Positions 1 to 9,418 of a stretch of 64,000 nt of DNA are shown here, one piece after another. Below the pieces are notes generated by a model. That model was not told the DNA's origin. It searched no databases and saw only the letters and a list, made by a program, of their open reading frames with translations. The stretch comes from Hyphomonadaceae bacterium. GTDB taxonomy: Bacteria; Pseudomonadota; Alphaproteobacteria; Caulobacterales; Hyphomonadaceae. Each line of letters opens with the position of its first letter. The first letter of the stretch is position 1. Position numbers and translations under genes: made by a program. Location: contig JADKDU010000002.1 of assembly GCA_016714495.1 (NCBI GenBank), positions 595,340 to 659,339 of the forward strand, read 5' to 3'.

Positions 1-243
1 ACGCTGGCTGACGTAGTGGTTGATCCGCAGGTGCGTGCAGCCGGCGGGATCGTCGAAATGCCGGCGCAGGATGGCGTAAGCACGTTCAAATCACCGGGAG
101 GTCCGGCGCGGTTCCATGGTGTTGACGACGGTCCAAAAGGCCCGGGACCTAAGCTCGGGGAACATACGCGCGAGATACTTGCAACGATTGGCTATTCCGG
201 CGCTGACATTGACGCGATGTACGCGAGCAAATCGGTTGCATAG
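1..243 (+). CDS. CoA-transferase (CaiB/BaiF family), C-terminal part
   Basis: The reading frame is open from base 1 and runs to a TAG at 241-243, so the gene is cut by the window edge. The visible 80 residues match the C-terminal end of family III CoA-transferases: a hydrophobic/Gly stretch, a Pro-Gly-Pro-x-LGEH segment (about residues 54-61) and a final helix containing GYSGADIDAM, where many family members end. These enzymes move CoA between carboxylic acids in the cytoplasm. The N-terminal half with the catalytic Asp lies outside the window, so the substrate cannot be inferred. Confidence 0.72.
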   Translation, partial: TLADVVVDPQVRAAGGIVEMPAQDGVSTFKSPGGPARFHGVDDGPKGPGPKLGEHTREILATIGYSGADIDAMYASKSVA

Positions 244-320
244 TTTACAACAGCGTCCTCAATTCTTGACGCATACGGCAGACGCTTTATGTCGCCTTTG
301 TCGGGAAGGCGGAGCCTTGT

Positions 321-1865
321 GTGACTGACAAAACTGACCCCCAGTCGATTGCGGGCAAGCAGGACTTCCCCGTCGGCGGCGGCGAGTGCGGGCGGCTGAT
401 CCGCAAATACGACTGGTCACAAACCAGGCTCGGCCCAATCAGTAAGTGGCCACAGTGGATGCGCACGTCGGTGGACATTTGCCTGCAGGCGCCGATCGCC
501 ATCGTCATGCTGTTCGGACCGGAAGGCGTGCTTGTCTACAATGACGCCTACGCCGCATTCGCCGGACAGCGCCATCCGAAGTTGATGGGTATGAAGGTGC
601 TGGAGGCATGGCCCGAGGCGGCAGATCTCAACCGGCAGGTGCTTGAAACCTGCTACGTCAATGGCGAAACGCTGTCGCTGAAGGAACAGCCGCTCATCCT
701 TTTCCGCTACAACAACGCAGCTGACGAACTCTGGCTCGATCTCGACTACTCACCGATCCTCGACGAGACGGGCAAGCCCGGGGGCGTGCTCGCCATCGTC
801 GTTGAAACCACCGACAAGGTGAATGTGCAACGCACGCTCCTGGCCGAGCGCGTGGCCGTCATGGAAGCCAACAAGCGGCTTTCAGCCGAGTCCGTCTTCC
901 TGCGCGACCTGTTCGAGCAGGCGCCGAGCTTCATGGCGATCATGTCAGGCCCTGCACATGTGTTCGTGCTCGCCAACAAATCATACCAGCATCTGATCGG
1001 CGGCCGGAATGTTGTTGGCCTCACGATCCGCGATGCGCTGCCCGAAGTGGTTGATCAGGGCTTTGTGGATCTGCTCGACAAGGTTCTGAAAACCGGCAAG
1101 CCGCACATCGGCACGGGAACCCGCGTGATGCTCGATCAAACCGTCGGCGGCGCGGCCGGCGAGCGCTTTCTCGATTTCATCTATCAGCCGATCCGCAATT
1201 CTGACGGCATGGTCAGCGGCATATTCTGTGAAGGCCAGGACGTGACCGAGCGCACGCGCGGCGAACAGCATCTGCGCCTTGTGGTCAACGAGTTGAACCA
1301 TCGCGTGAAGAACACGCTCGCCATGATCCAGGCTGTTGCGGCGCAGACTTTCCGCAATGCGAACGATCTGCCTCAGGCGCAGGCGGCTTTCTCGGCGCGC
1401 ATACTGGCGCTGGCGCGGGCCAATGACCTGCTGACCGGCGAGAACTGGGAAGGCGCCTCGCTGTCGGACATTGTCGCGGGCGTATCGGTCGCGCATGCGG
1501 GCAACCAGCCCGACAGGTTCACCGCCAAGGGCCCGGTCGTCCGCCTGTCGCCGAAAGCGGCATTGTCGCTTTCGATGGCGATGCATGAACTCGCAACCAA
1601 CGCCGTGAAGTACGGCGCGCTGTCGAATGACGCCGGGCGCGTCGACGTAATCTGGGGCGTCAAGGATGGCCGTATGCGCATCGAGTGGCGCGAAAGCGGC
1701 GGCCCGCCCGTGACCGCTCCCGGACGACGTGGCTTCGGTTCTCGGTTGGTCGAGCGTGGTCTCGCCGGCGAAATGGGCGGCAAGGCCGACATAACCTTCG
1801 AGCCTAGCGGGGTCGTCTGTATTATCGACGCGCCGACCGATCTTTACGAGGGCGGCGAGCAATGA
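321..1865 (+). CDS. PAS-domain sensor histidine kinase, HWE family
   Basis: This 514-residue protein has no predicted membrane segment, so it is probably a cytoplasmic sensor. Two PAS-like domains occupy about residues 40-170 and 190-315. The kinase core follows: the phospho-acceptor is His327 in ELNHRVKNTLAMIQ, and the W-x-E signature of HWE kinases is at Trp456/Glu458 (EWRESGGPP). A late Gly-rich RRGFGSRLVERGL segment closes the ATP lid. The start is GTG at 321, preceded by GGAAGGCGGAG. The gene overlaps the response regulator by four bases (ATGA), so the two are translationally coupled and probably form one phosphorelay. The stimulus is unknown; a light or redox cofactor cannot be assigned from the sequence. 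Confidence 0.93.
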   Translation: MTDKTDPQSIAGKQDFPVGGGECGRLIRKYDWSQTRLGPISKWPQWMRTSVDICLQAPIAIVMLFGPEGVLVYNDAYAAFAGQRHPKLMGMKVLEAWPEAADLNRQVLETCYVNGETLSLKEQPLILFRYNNAADELWLDLDYSPILDETGKPGGVLAIVVETTDKVNVQRTLLAERVAVMEANKRLSAESVFLRDLFEQAPSFMAIMSGPAHVFVLANKSYQHLIGGRNVVGLTIRDALPEVVDQGFVDLLDKVLKTGKPHIGTGTRVMLDQTVGGAAGERFLDFIYQPIRNSDGMVSGIFCEGQDVTERTRGEQHLRLVVNELNHRVKNTLAMIQAVAAQTFRNANDLPQAQAAFSARILALARANDLLTGENWEGASLSDIVAGVSVAHAGNQPDRFTAKGPVVRLSPKAALSLSMAMHELATNAVKYGALSNDAGRVDVIWGVKDGRMRIEWRESGGPPVTAPGRRGFGSRLVERGLAGEMGGKADITFEPSGVVCIIDAPTDLYEGGEQ

Positions 1866-2215
1866 CCAGACCCCTGCGCGTGCTTGTCGTCGAAGACGAG
1901 ATGATGATCGCCATGATGCTGGAAGACATGCTGGCGGATCTTGGCCATCAGGTCGCCGGCGTCGCCATGCGCCTGCCGCAGGCGATGAAACTCGCGAAAG
2001 ACATCGAGGCCGACATCGCCATTCTCGACATCAATCTTGACGGCCGGAAATCCTTCCCGGCTGCTGAAGTGCTGCGCGAGCGTGGGGTGAAACTGATCTT
2101 TGCGTCGGGCTATGGATCGCCCGGCCTTGAGGCGCCATTTCTGGAAGAAGTGATCCTCAAGAAGCCGTTCGAGGCGAGCGATATCCGTTCGGCGCTGAAG
2201 CGCGTAGTGGCGTAG
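1862..2215 (+). CDS. Single-domain response regulator
   Basis: This is a 117-residue receiver domain with no output domain. The acidic pocket is VVEDE near residues 9-13. The phospho-acceptor is Asp56 in ILDINLDG. The conserved Lys lies in LKKPF near the C-terminus, after a Ser/Gly switch segment (FASGYG). Its start overlaps the stop of the HWE kinase gene. The kinase is the obvious phosphodonor. Single-domain receivers in this setting usually pass phosphate on to an Hpt protein or act by protein-protein contact. A possible Hpt partner lies about 2.5 kb away (4660-5190), but that link is only inference. Confidence 0.93.
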   Translation: MTRPLRVLVVEDEMMIAMMLEDMLADLGHQVAGVAMRLPQAMKLAKDIEADIAILDINLDGRKSFPAAEVLRERGVKLIFASGYGSPGLEAPFLEEVILKKPFEASDIRSALKRVVA

Positions 2216-2217
2216 CT

Positions 2218-2946
2218 CTAGCCCTTCTTGTCTTCCTGCAATCCGAACAGGGCGGTCATCAGGCTGCTGTTTAACGCTGCGGTTCCCAGCTGCGCCTGAA
2301 GCATCACGGCGGAGTCGATTGTCATTGGCGGCGGAACGAAGTTCGCGGCGACCCGGCCCGCATCGGCGCGCGCGACATCGATACCGGTCAGCTTGGTGTA
2401 GAGCTGCGAGGGCGTCAGCTTTGTGCCGTCTGCGCCCTTGAACACGTTGGCGTTCGCCAGAGCGGCGCGCGGGAACATGTCGGCGGCGACCCCTGGCGTA
2501 TTGCTACGCGCAGCCGTGATCAGGCGTGCGGCGTCGCTCGGCCCCATGAAGTGCGCAGTGTATAGTTCTGCAGATGTCGCCTCGCGGCCAAGCTTGCGGG
2601 CGAGAATTTTGCCGTTCTCGCCCGCCAGTTCGCCCGCCATCGCCGCAGAGAGGCTGGCGTCCTTGCGCAGATCGAGAAGTTCTTCGTGCGAGAGGCCCTC
2701 CGTCTTCAAGCCATGCTTCGCGCCATAGCGCTCCAGCACGTTAAGCCAGGTTTCGCTGGTGAATTGGAAGAGGCCGGTTGCCGAAGAGGTCGAAGCCTTC
2801 GCGCCCGGATCGAAATTGCTTTCGCGCTGGGCCGTCTTCACAAGGTAGTCGAAATCGACGCCCGTTTTGCTGGACGCTGCGCGCAGCGCGGTCATGATCT
2901 GCGCGCGCTGGAGGGCTTTGGGAGTTGCGCCGATGGAATCGGTCAC
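2218..2946 (-). CDS. SLT-type lytic transglycosylase-like protein
   Basis: The 242-residue protein has a soluble lytic transglycosylase fold in its first half. The catalytic Glu is Glu42 in TAQRESNFDP, followed by the ATGLFQFTSETW segment expected to line the active cleft, and by a TAHFMGP helix. Family members cleave the MurNAc-GlcNAc bond of peptidoglycan to give anhydro-MurNAc. No signal peptide is visible, so export could be through another route, as for flagellum-associated or phage-type enzymes. The start is GTG at 2946, with AAGGA upstream. The gene is convergent with the response regulator, their stops two bases apart. The C-terminal 80 residues match no domain I recognise. Confidence 0.85.
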   Translation of the reverse strand: MTDSIGATPKALQRAQIMTALRAASSKTGVDFDYLVKTAQRESNFDPGAKASTSSATGLFQFTSETWLNVLERYGAKHGLKTEGLSHEELLDLRKDASLSAAMAGELAGENGKILARKLGREATSAELYTAHFMGPSDAARLITAARSNTPGVAADMFPRAALANANVFKGADGTKLTPSQLYTKLTGIDVARADAGRVAANFVPPPMTIDSAVMLQAQLGTAALNSSLMTALFGLQEDKKG

Positions 2947-3027
2947 GAGCCAGGGTCCTTGTTCAGGCCCTAGCTCGCGCAGTTATGGTTAGCGAGGTGT
3001 TAATTTTCCACCCGGGCGTGTTGGCGA

Positions 3028-3726
3028 TCAGCCATCGGTCTTCGGCGACGTCGCGAAGTGTACGCCGAGTTCAGCCAGCTTTTCCGTATCTCGCCAGCGT
3101 ACGTTTTCTGCGATCAGAGCGATCCCGTCGGCCGAAGCGACTTCCAGACGCGTCATCGGGATTTCGAGAGCTTCACAGCGTGAGGTATCGAGGCGGACCG
3201 CTTCAAAGGTCATACGCGCGCGCGCGCCCATCGGCGTGCGCCAGGATTTGCGGGCGTCGAGGCCAACGCGGAAGCCGCGGCGGCGGAACGCGTCCACGCG
3301 ATCCAGCGCCAGGTCTTCAAGCGCCGAGACCGAAGCGTCGCAGAAGTCGATACGGATTTCCTGCGGCAGCAGGCCGCCACGGGCGGCGCCAGCTTCAGCC
3401 GCCATCGGGGAATCCTTGTCAGCCAAAGCGGCCATCGGCGCTGAGATCGACAGAGGGCGCAGGTCTGCGCCGGTGTCGCGCGCCAGGCGGCAGGCGCGCT
3501 CGATCAGGTCGCCCAGCCAGCCGGCGGCTGAAGGATGGGCCGCATCTGACAGATGGCGGGGCTGAAATGTGTCTTCGAACGCAATGTCCGCCTCGGCGTG
3601 CATCCCGAACGCAGCGCCGTCCGCAAGGCGCACGACCGGCTGGAAGCGCAGCCGGGGCTGACGCACCGTCACGGGCGTGGGCTCGTTCACGACGAGGCGA
3701 AGGTGCGAAGCACGCGCTTGGGTCAT
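3028..3726 (-). CDS. Degenerate EAL-domain protein
   Basis: I start the gene at ATG 3726 (MTQARASHLRL), because the upstream in-frame extension lacks coding character. The 232 residues resemble a c-di-GMP phosphodiesterase (EAL) fold: an RFQPVVRLADG opening strand, an EIRIDF strand, a helix then RVGLDA, and a late IALIAENVR segment. The catalytic residues are missing: the Glu-Ala-Leu position reads MHAEAD, and the metal-binding DDFG-type loop reads LDARKSW. It is therefore probably not an enzyme; it may bind c-di-GMP or a partner protein. It lies between a transglycosylase gene and a divergent Nudix gene. The assignment rests on pattern and strand order, not on a profile search. Confidence 0.7.
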   Translation of the reverse strand: MTQARASHLRLVVNEPTPVTVRQPRLRFQPVVRLADGAAFGMHAEADIAFEDTFQPRHLSDAAHPSAAGWLGDLIERACRLARDTGADLRPLSISAPMAALADKDSPMAAEAGAARGGLLPQEIRIDFCDASVSALEDLALDRVDAFRRRGFRVGLDARKSWRTPMGARARMTFEAVRLDTSRCEALEIPMTRLEVASADGIALIAENVRWRDTEKLAELGVHFATSPKTDG

Positions 3727-3865
3727 TGCAGGGTTCCGGCAGAGGTGGTGGATTGCCCCTGGTATGACAGACTTGGCTGAAGGCCGGCCAAAGTGGGATG
3801 CTGCAATTTCGAGCAAATCCGGAGGCGCCGTTGGCATTCCGTTTTTGATGGTTAGGAAGTGGTGA

Positions 3866-4657
3866 ATGACCCTGGAAGCCGATCTTCCCAAACCCGCATC
3901 TACTGTCGTTCTGGTGCGTGATGCAGCTGGACCCACGCCTGGGCTCGAAGTGCTGATGGTCAGGCGTAGTGCGGGCATGGCGTTTGGCGCCAGCGCGTGG
4001 GTGTTTCCGGGCGGCAAGGTTGCGGCGTCCGACGCCGATCCTGCATGGGATGATCTGTCAGATGGAAGCTACGATCATTGCGAACGCTCACTACGCATAG
4101 CTGCGGCGCGCGAGGTGTTCGAGGAGTCAGGCCTTCTGCTCGCGACGCGCGGCAGGCGTGAACTGGATGCGGGTGACAGCGCAGGCTTCGATGCGATGCG
4201 TGGCCCCGTAGAAGCTGATCCATCCCTGCTGATCAAGCTGGCGCGTGAGGCTGGCCTGCGGCTCACGCTCGACCGACTGATCCCGTTTGCACACTGGATC
4301 ACGCCGAGCTTCGAGCCGCGCCGGTTCGACACGCGCTTCTTTCTGGTTCATGCACCGGCGGATCAAGTGGTCCGCCATGACGGGCGTGAGGCGGTTGATC
4401 ACGAGTGGGTGGCGCCGCAGGCCCTGCTGGAACGGCGCCGACAGGGCGAGGCCAAGCTGATGTTCCCGACGCGGCTGAACCTGGAAGTGCTGGCGCGTTC
4501 GCGGAGCGCTGCCGATGCGGTTGCTGCGGCCCGGGCGCAGAAGGTCGTCACGGTTGAACCGCGTGTCGAAGAGCGCGCTGACGGCAAAGTGCTCATAATA
4601 CCAGCCGAGGCCGGTTATGGCCTGACGGAAGAGCGCATAAAAAACGTGATGGGCTAG
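3866..4657 (+). CDS. Nudix hydrolase, CoA-diphosphatase-like (NUDT7/19 type)
   Basis: This 263-residue protein opens with a beta strand (VVLVRDA) and the FGASAWVFPGGKV segment that precedes the Nudix helix. The Nudix box is split: the Gly-Gly part is followed by about 30 extra residues before REVFEESG, the catalytic helix with its Glu ladder. This long insertion is typical of the NUDT19/RP2p group, which hydrolyses CoA and acyl-CoA to 4'-phosphopantetheine compounds and 3',5'-ADP. The start ATG at 3866 follows AGGAAG. It is convergent with the downstream Hpt gene, the stops three bases apart. The substrate is inferred from the subfamily only. Confidence 0.86.
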   Translation: MTLEADLPKPASTVVLVRDAAGPTPGLEVLMVRRSAGMAFGASAWVFPGGKVAASDADPAWDDLSDGSYDHCERSLRIAAAREVFEESGLLLATRGRRELDAGDSAGFDAMRGPVEADPSLLIKLAREAGLRLTLDRLIPFAHWITPSFEPRRFDTRFFLVHAPADQVVRHDGREAVDHEWVAPQALLERRRQGEAKLMFPTRLNLEVLARSRSAADAVAAARAQKVVTVEPRVEERADGKVLIIPAEAGYGLTEERIKNVMG

Positions 4658-4659
4658 CG

Positions 4660-5190
4660 TCAGGCTTTGGGCGGCAGACCCGCCGCCTCATCCGCGGCCT
4701 GCTGCGCGATGATTTCCCTGGTCTGCACCTCAAGTTCAGCCACGAGCGCAAGGCCCACTGGGTGATCAGCCCCTTTGATCTTCCCGAGGATGGCAGCCTT
4801 CACTGCATCAACATGGGCTTTCAGCAGCCGGTCGGGAGCCGATATCTCGCCATACTCGTCGCCTGTCAGCTTGCACAGCGTGGCGCAGATGCGGCCCACA
4901 AGCGGATAGCCATAGGTCGGCGCCAGACCCTTGAGATCGTGCGCGCGACGGTGAAGTTCGTTTTTGGTCGCTGGCGATGAAGGCGCGGCTTCGAAATCAG
5001 CCCAGGCCTCCAGCAGGCGCGCGAGTTCTTCCTTGATCCAGTCAGCGAACTGATCGGACATTTTCTCGAGCGCCGCTTCGGCCTTCGCGATAGCGCGCTG
5101 ATCGAGCGCCGGCATGGCGCCGCCGACCTTAGTCTTGAGCATGTTGGGCGGCGTGATAACTTCGATGGGTTTCTGTCTGGCCATGCCCAT
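4660..5190 (-). CDS. Histidine phosphotransfer (Hpt) domain protein
   Basis: The 176-residue protein is almost entirely helical, with the Hpt signature RRAHDLKGLAPTYGYP around residue 80: His followed by x-LKG and a Gly turn. This is the phospho-accepting helix of stand-alone Hpt proteins, which carry phosphate between a hybrid kinase and a response regulator. The first 35 residues are basic and proline-containing and probably disordered. A C-terminal helix ends in an Ala/Pro tail. No kinase is adjacent; the nearest phosphorelay genes are the HWE kinase and receiver at 321-2215. The start ATG at 5190 is the first Met of the open frame. Confidence 0.82.
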   Translation of the reverse strand: MGMARQKPIEVITPPNMLKTKVGGAMPALDQRAIAKAEAALEKMSDQFADWIKEELARLLEAWADFEAAPSSPATKNELHRRAHDLKGLAPTYGYPLVGRICATLCKLTGDEYGEISAPDRLLKAHVDAVKAAILGKIKGADHPVGLALVAELEVQTREIIAQQAADEAAGLPPKA

Positions 5191-5222
5191 CCCCTATATC
5201 GTTATCGGCGCAGGCGCGCGAT

Positions 5223-5531
5223 TCATACGATGCAAATGATACTGCTGGCAGGAAAGTTAACAAACGCCTGATTGGGCGCCGCGAGGGAAATCCAGGAGAG
5301 ACAATCGGAATTCGCCGATATTTCCTCGGACCAAGCCACTCCGACGCCAAGAAAGCCGAAATCGCGGGAGATCCCGGCCTCCGCCTTGGCCGACTGGCTG
5401 GCGCCGCCCTGTTCCTGCCAGGCCTTGATGATGAGGTTCCAGTCCGGAGCGAATTCGAGACCGGTCGCGACCTCGACTGCGTTCCGGTCGCAGTTGCCGC
5501 GAGCGCGGCGCGCGCGTGCCCCAACCATCAA
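5223..5531 (-). CDS. Small unrecognised ORF, possibly a gene remnant
   Basis: This 102-residue frame sits between the aldolase and Hpt genes. Its middle third reads like real protein: a strand-turn pattern around LEFAPDWNLIIKAWQE and DFGFLGVGVAWSEEIS, reminiscent of the alternating strands at the end of outer-membrane beta-barrels. The first 15 residues are an Arg/Ala run typical of read-through noise. There is no signal peptide and no clear ribosome site. The best reading is the 3' end of a barrel-type gene that has lost its front. I do not recognise the family. Confidence 0.3.
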   Translation of the reverse strand: MMVGARARRARGNCDRNAVEVATGLEFAPDWNLIIKAWQEQGGASQSAKAEAGISRDFGFLGVGVAWSEEISANSDCLSWISLAAPNQAFVNFPASSIICIV

Positions 5532-5543
5532 CCCCCGAAAGTC

Positions 5544-6314
5544 CTAGCTATCGTAACCCGGCGATTCTCGATCGAGCTTCCGCAGGCAGCCCGGCCAGGC
5601 CAGCATCGCGCCGGCACCACTCGCGACGGCCTGCTGCACCTTCACGACCTCGATTGCGTCCTGAGGCGCCATGCGGATGTGTTCGCGGCCCTGAGCTGAC
5701 GCCATGACCTGGATCTGGCAGGCGCGCTCAAGGAAGAAGATCATCGTCCAGCACTGCGCTGCCGTCTCGCCAACCGAGAGCGTGCCATGGTTCCACAGCA
5801 TCAGCGCTTTCTTGTCGCCGAGATCGCGCACAAGCCTTTCGCGCTCATCGAGATCAAGCGCGATGCCTTCATAGTCGTGGTAGGCCAGGTTCGGCAGTGC
5901 GATCAGCGCATGCTGGCTGATCGGCAGCAGGCCTTCCTTGGTGGACGCGACCGCAATGCCGGCATTGGTATGAACATGCAGCACGAATTTCGCATCCTCG
6001 CGCGCCGCATGGATTGCAGAGTGGATCGTGAACCCGGCCGGGTTGACCATGTATTCCGTCGGCTCGACGATGTTGCCGTCGAGATCGATCTTCACCAGCG
6101 ATGACGCCGTGATCTCGTTGAAGAAGAACCCGTAGGGGTTGATCAGGAAGTGGTGCTCCGGCCCCGGCACGCGGGCGGAGATATGGGTGAAGATCATGTC
6201 GTCCCACCCGTACAGGGCGACCAGCCGGTAGAGCGCGGCGAGTTCCACACGAACTTTCCACTCCTCGGAGCTGCAGCGGCTTTTAACGCTGATCGACTTG
6301 ATGTCATCGGCCAT
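5544..6314 (-). CDS. Class II aldolase/adducin family protein
   Basis: The 256-residue protein has the class II aldolase fold. The first metal-binding pair is in the FVLHVHTNAG segment (His-x-His, about residues 117-119), and a third His is in LMLWNHGTLSVG (about residue 175). An early THISARVPG loop and the NPYGFFFNEI segment form the phosphate/substrate pocket. Relatives include L-fuculose-phosphate aldolase, ribulose-5-phosphate 4-epimerase and a large set of oxygenase-like or decarboxylase-like members of unknown substrate. This sequence is closest in style to the last group. The start ATG at 6314 has a strong upstream AAGGAG. It is transcribed alone, divergent from nadK. Confidence 0.9.
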   Translation of the reverse strand: MADDIKSISVKSRCSSEEWKVRVELAALYRLVALYGWDDMIFTHISARVPGPEHHFLINPYGFFFNEITASSLVKIDLDGNIVEPTEYMVNPAGFTIHSAIHAAREDAKFVLHVHTNAGIAVASTKEGLLPISQHALIALPNLAYHDYEGIALDLDERERLVRDLGDKKALMLWNHGTLSVGETAAQCWTMIFFLERACQIQVMASAQGREHIRMAPQDAIEVVKVQQAVASGAGAMLAWPGCLRKLDRESPGYDS

Positions 6315-6423
6315 GGGATTTCTCCTTCAGGAAGATCAGTTTATCGCGCCCGGAAAAGAAAGTCATTCTGTCGTCTTTTACCTATTTCGGCTCTATAGGT
6401 GGGCGCCGTAGCGGGACCTGACC

Positions 6424-7191
6424 ATGGCCGACCCCAAAATCCATTTCACCGCTTCGCCCAAGCCCGAAGCCCGGCAAGCCTTCGAGGCGATGACCCGGCG
6501 TTATGGACAGGCCGGCGCCGCCAGGGCCGATGTGATCGTCGCTTTGGGCGGCGATGGCTGGATGCTGGAAACCCTGCGCGGCCGCTATGCCGACAAGCTG
6601 CCTGTCTATGGCATGCACCGCGGCACGGTCGGCTTTTTGATGAACGAGTATGCCGAAGAGGGTCTGCCTGACCGTCTCAACGCCGCCGTGCGCGCCGTGA
6701 TCCATCCACTCATGATGACCGCCGTGACGGTGAAGGAAAAAGTCGCCAATCTTCAGGCGATCAACGAAGTCTCGCTTCTGCGCCAGACGGCGCAGACCGC
6801 CAAGCTGCGCATCTCGGTCGACGGCAAGGAGCGCCTTGCTGATCTCGCCGCCGATGGCGTGCTGGTCTCCACGCCCGCCGGTTCGACCGCGTATAACCTC
6901 TCCGCCCACGGCCCGATCCTTCCGATCGGCGCGAACCTTCTCGCGTTGACGCCCATCTCGCCCTTCCGCCCGAGACGCTGGCGCGGTGCGCTGTTGCGCC
7001 ACGATGCGCGGGTCGAGATCGAGGTGTTGGACGCGGAACGTCGCTCCGTCTCGGCCTCGGCTGACACGCAGGAAGTCCGCGATGTGAAGCGCGTCGAAAT
7101 CCGCGAGGATCACGCCAAGTCGCTCACCATGCTGTTTGATGAAGGCCACGCCCTCGACGAACGCATCCTGCGCGAACAGTTCTCGCTCTAA
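6424..7191 (+). CDS. nadK: NAD kinase
   Basis: This enzyme phosphorylates NAD to NADP and is normally essential. The 255 residues are the usual length for alphaproteobacterial NAD kinases, which lack the N-terminal extension seen elsewhere. The diagnostic GGDG motif is at residues 42-45 (ALGGDGWMLETL). It is followed by GMHRGTVGFLMNEY, which lines the NAD site, the NE pair in AINEVSLLRQ, and the Gly-rich STPAGSTAYNLSAHGPI loop. The start ATG at 6424 sits just after GCGGGACCTGACC. Its last four bases overlap the end of the convergent cytochrome c gene. Confidence 0.95.
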   Translation: MADPKIHFTASPKPEARQAFEAMTRRYGQAGAARADVIVALGGDGWMLETLRGRYADKLPVYGMHRGTVGFLMNEYAEEGLPDRLNAAVRAVIHPLMMTAVTVKEKVANLQAINEVSLLRQTAQTAKLRISVDGKERLADLAADGVLVSTPAGSTAYNLSAHGPILPIGANLLALTPISPFRPRRWRGALLRHDARVEIEVLDAERRSVSASADTQEVRDVKRVEIREDHAKSLTMLFDEGHALDERILREQFSL

Positions 7192-7649
7192 GGCTTCCGG
7201 CTTTCGATCAGCAGGTAGGCAATCAGGTCGCGCCGCTCTTCGGGATTCTTGAGACCGTTGAAGAACATGCCCGTGCCGGGCACGAAGCCCTGCGGGGCCA
7301 GCAGCCACTGATCGACGAGTTCCGGCGTCCAAACCTTGTGCTCGAAATTCTTTAGCGCCGGCGAATAGCTGTTGTAGCCAGCCGCCTTGCCGGTTCCGCG
7401 TTCGAAGACCCCATGAAGGTTGGGGCCGACCAGATGCCCCTTGCCCGCCGCCACATAATGGCAGGACGCACATTGCCGCCCGAACAGGCTCTTGCCGGCG
7501 TCGACATCGGCCTCGTTGTAAGGCGGCTGCAGCTCTTCCACCGTCGGAACGGGGGCGGTTGGAACAGCGGGCGCCGGGGCCTCGCCGCCGCAGCCGGAAA
7601 GCGCCAGAACACCGGCCAGAACCGTCGGAATCAGATAACCAAGCTGCAT
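7188..7649 (-). CDS. Cytochrome c lipoprotein
   Basis: I start at ATG 7649, which has GAGAGA upstream and gives a proper lipoprotein signal ending in LALSGC (lipid-bearing Cys20). A Pro/Ala linker leads to a class I cytochrome c domain of about 110 residues. The heme is attached at C60-ASCH, and the axial Met is probably in GTGMFFNG near the end. The layout (HLVGPNLHGVFERGTG, YSPALKN) matches small soluble cytochromes c such as c552/c2. It is probably anchored in the inner or outer membrane facing the periplasm, and would shuttle electrons to an oxidase. It is convergent with nadK, with a four-base overlap. Confidence 0.92.
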   Translation of the reverse strand: MQLGYLIPTVLAGVLALSGCGGEAPAPAVPTAPVPTVEELQPPYNEADVDAGKSLFGRQCASCHYVAAGKGHLVGPNLHGVFERGTGKAAGYNSYSPALKNFEHKVWTPELVDQWLLAPQGFVPGTGMFFNGLKNPEERRDLIAYLLIESRKP

Positions 7650-7762
7650 AACGTCTCTCACTCGCTCTGGATTAACCGCTTTTGCGATATCCGGGCTCGC
7701 CGATTGCATCGGTCCGCGCCAAATTCTTCAGACCATCCGCCTCGGCAAGGGAATTCCGCAAA

Positions 7763-9353
<1,591 letters not shown>

Positions 9354-9418
9354 GCGCGCAAGCTGGACATCGCCTGCGGCTCAGCGCCAAGCTGGCCCGG
9401 GAAGTCGAGGGTGGTTCT

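Noticed and set aside
981..1862. Minus-strand frame of 293 codons in the HWE kinase gene
   Set aside because: It is antisense to the kinase, where every conserved motif is in the forward frame.
6382..7473. Minus-strand frame of 363 codons across nadK
   Set aside because: It runs antisense to nadK and out of frame with the cytochrome c gene.
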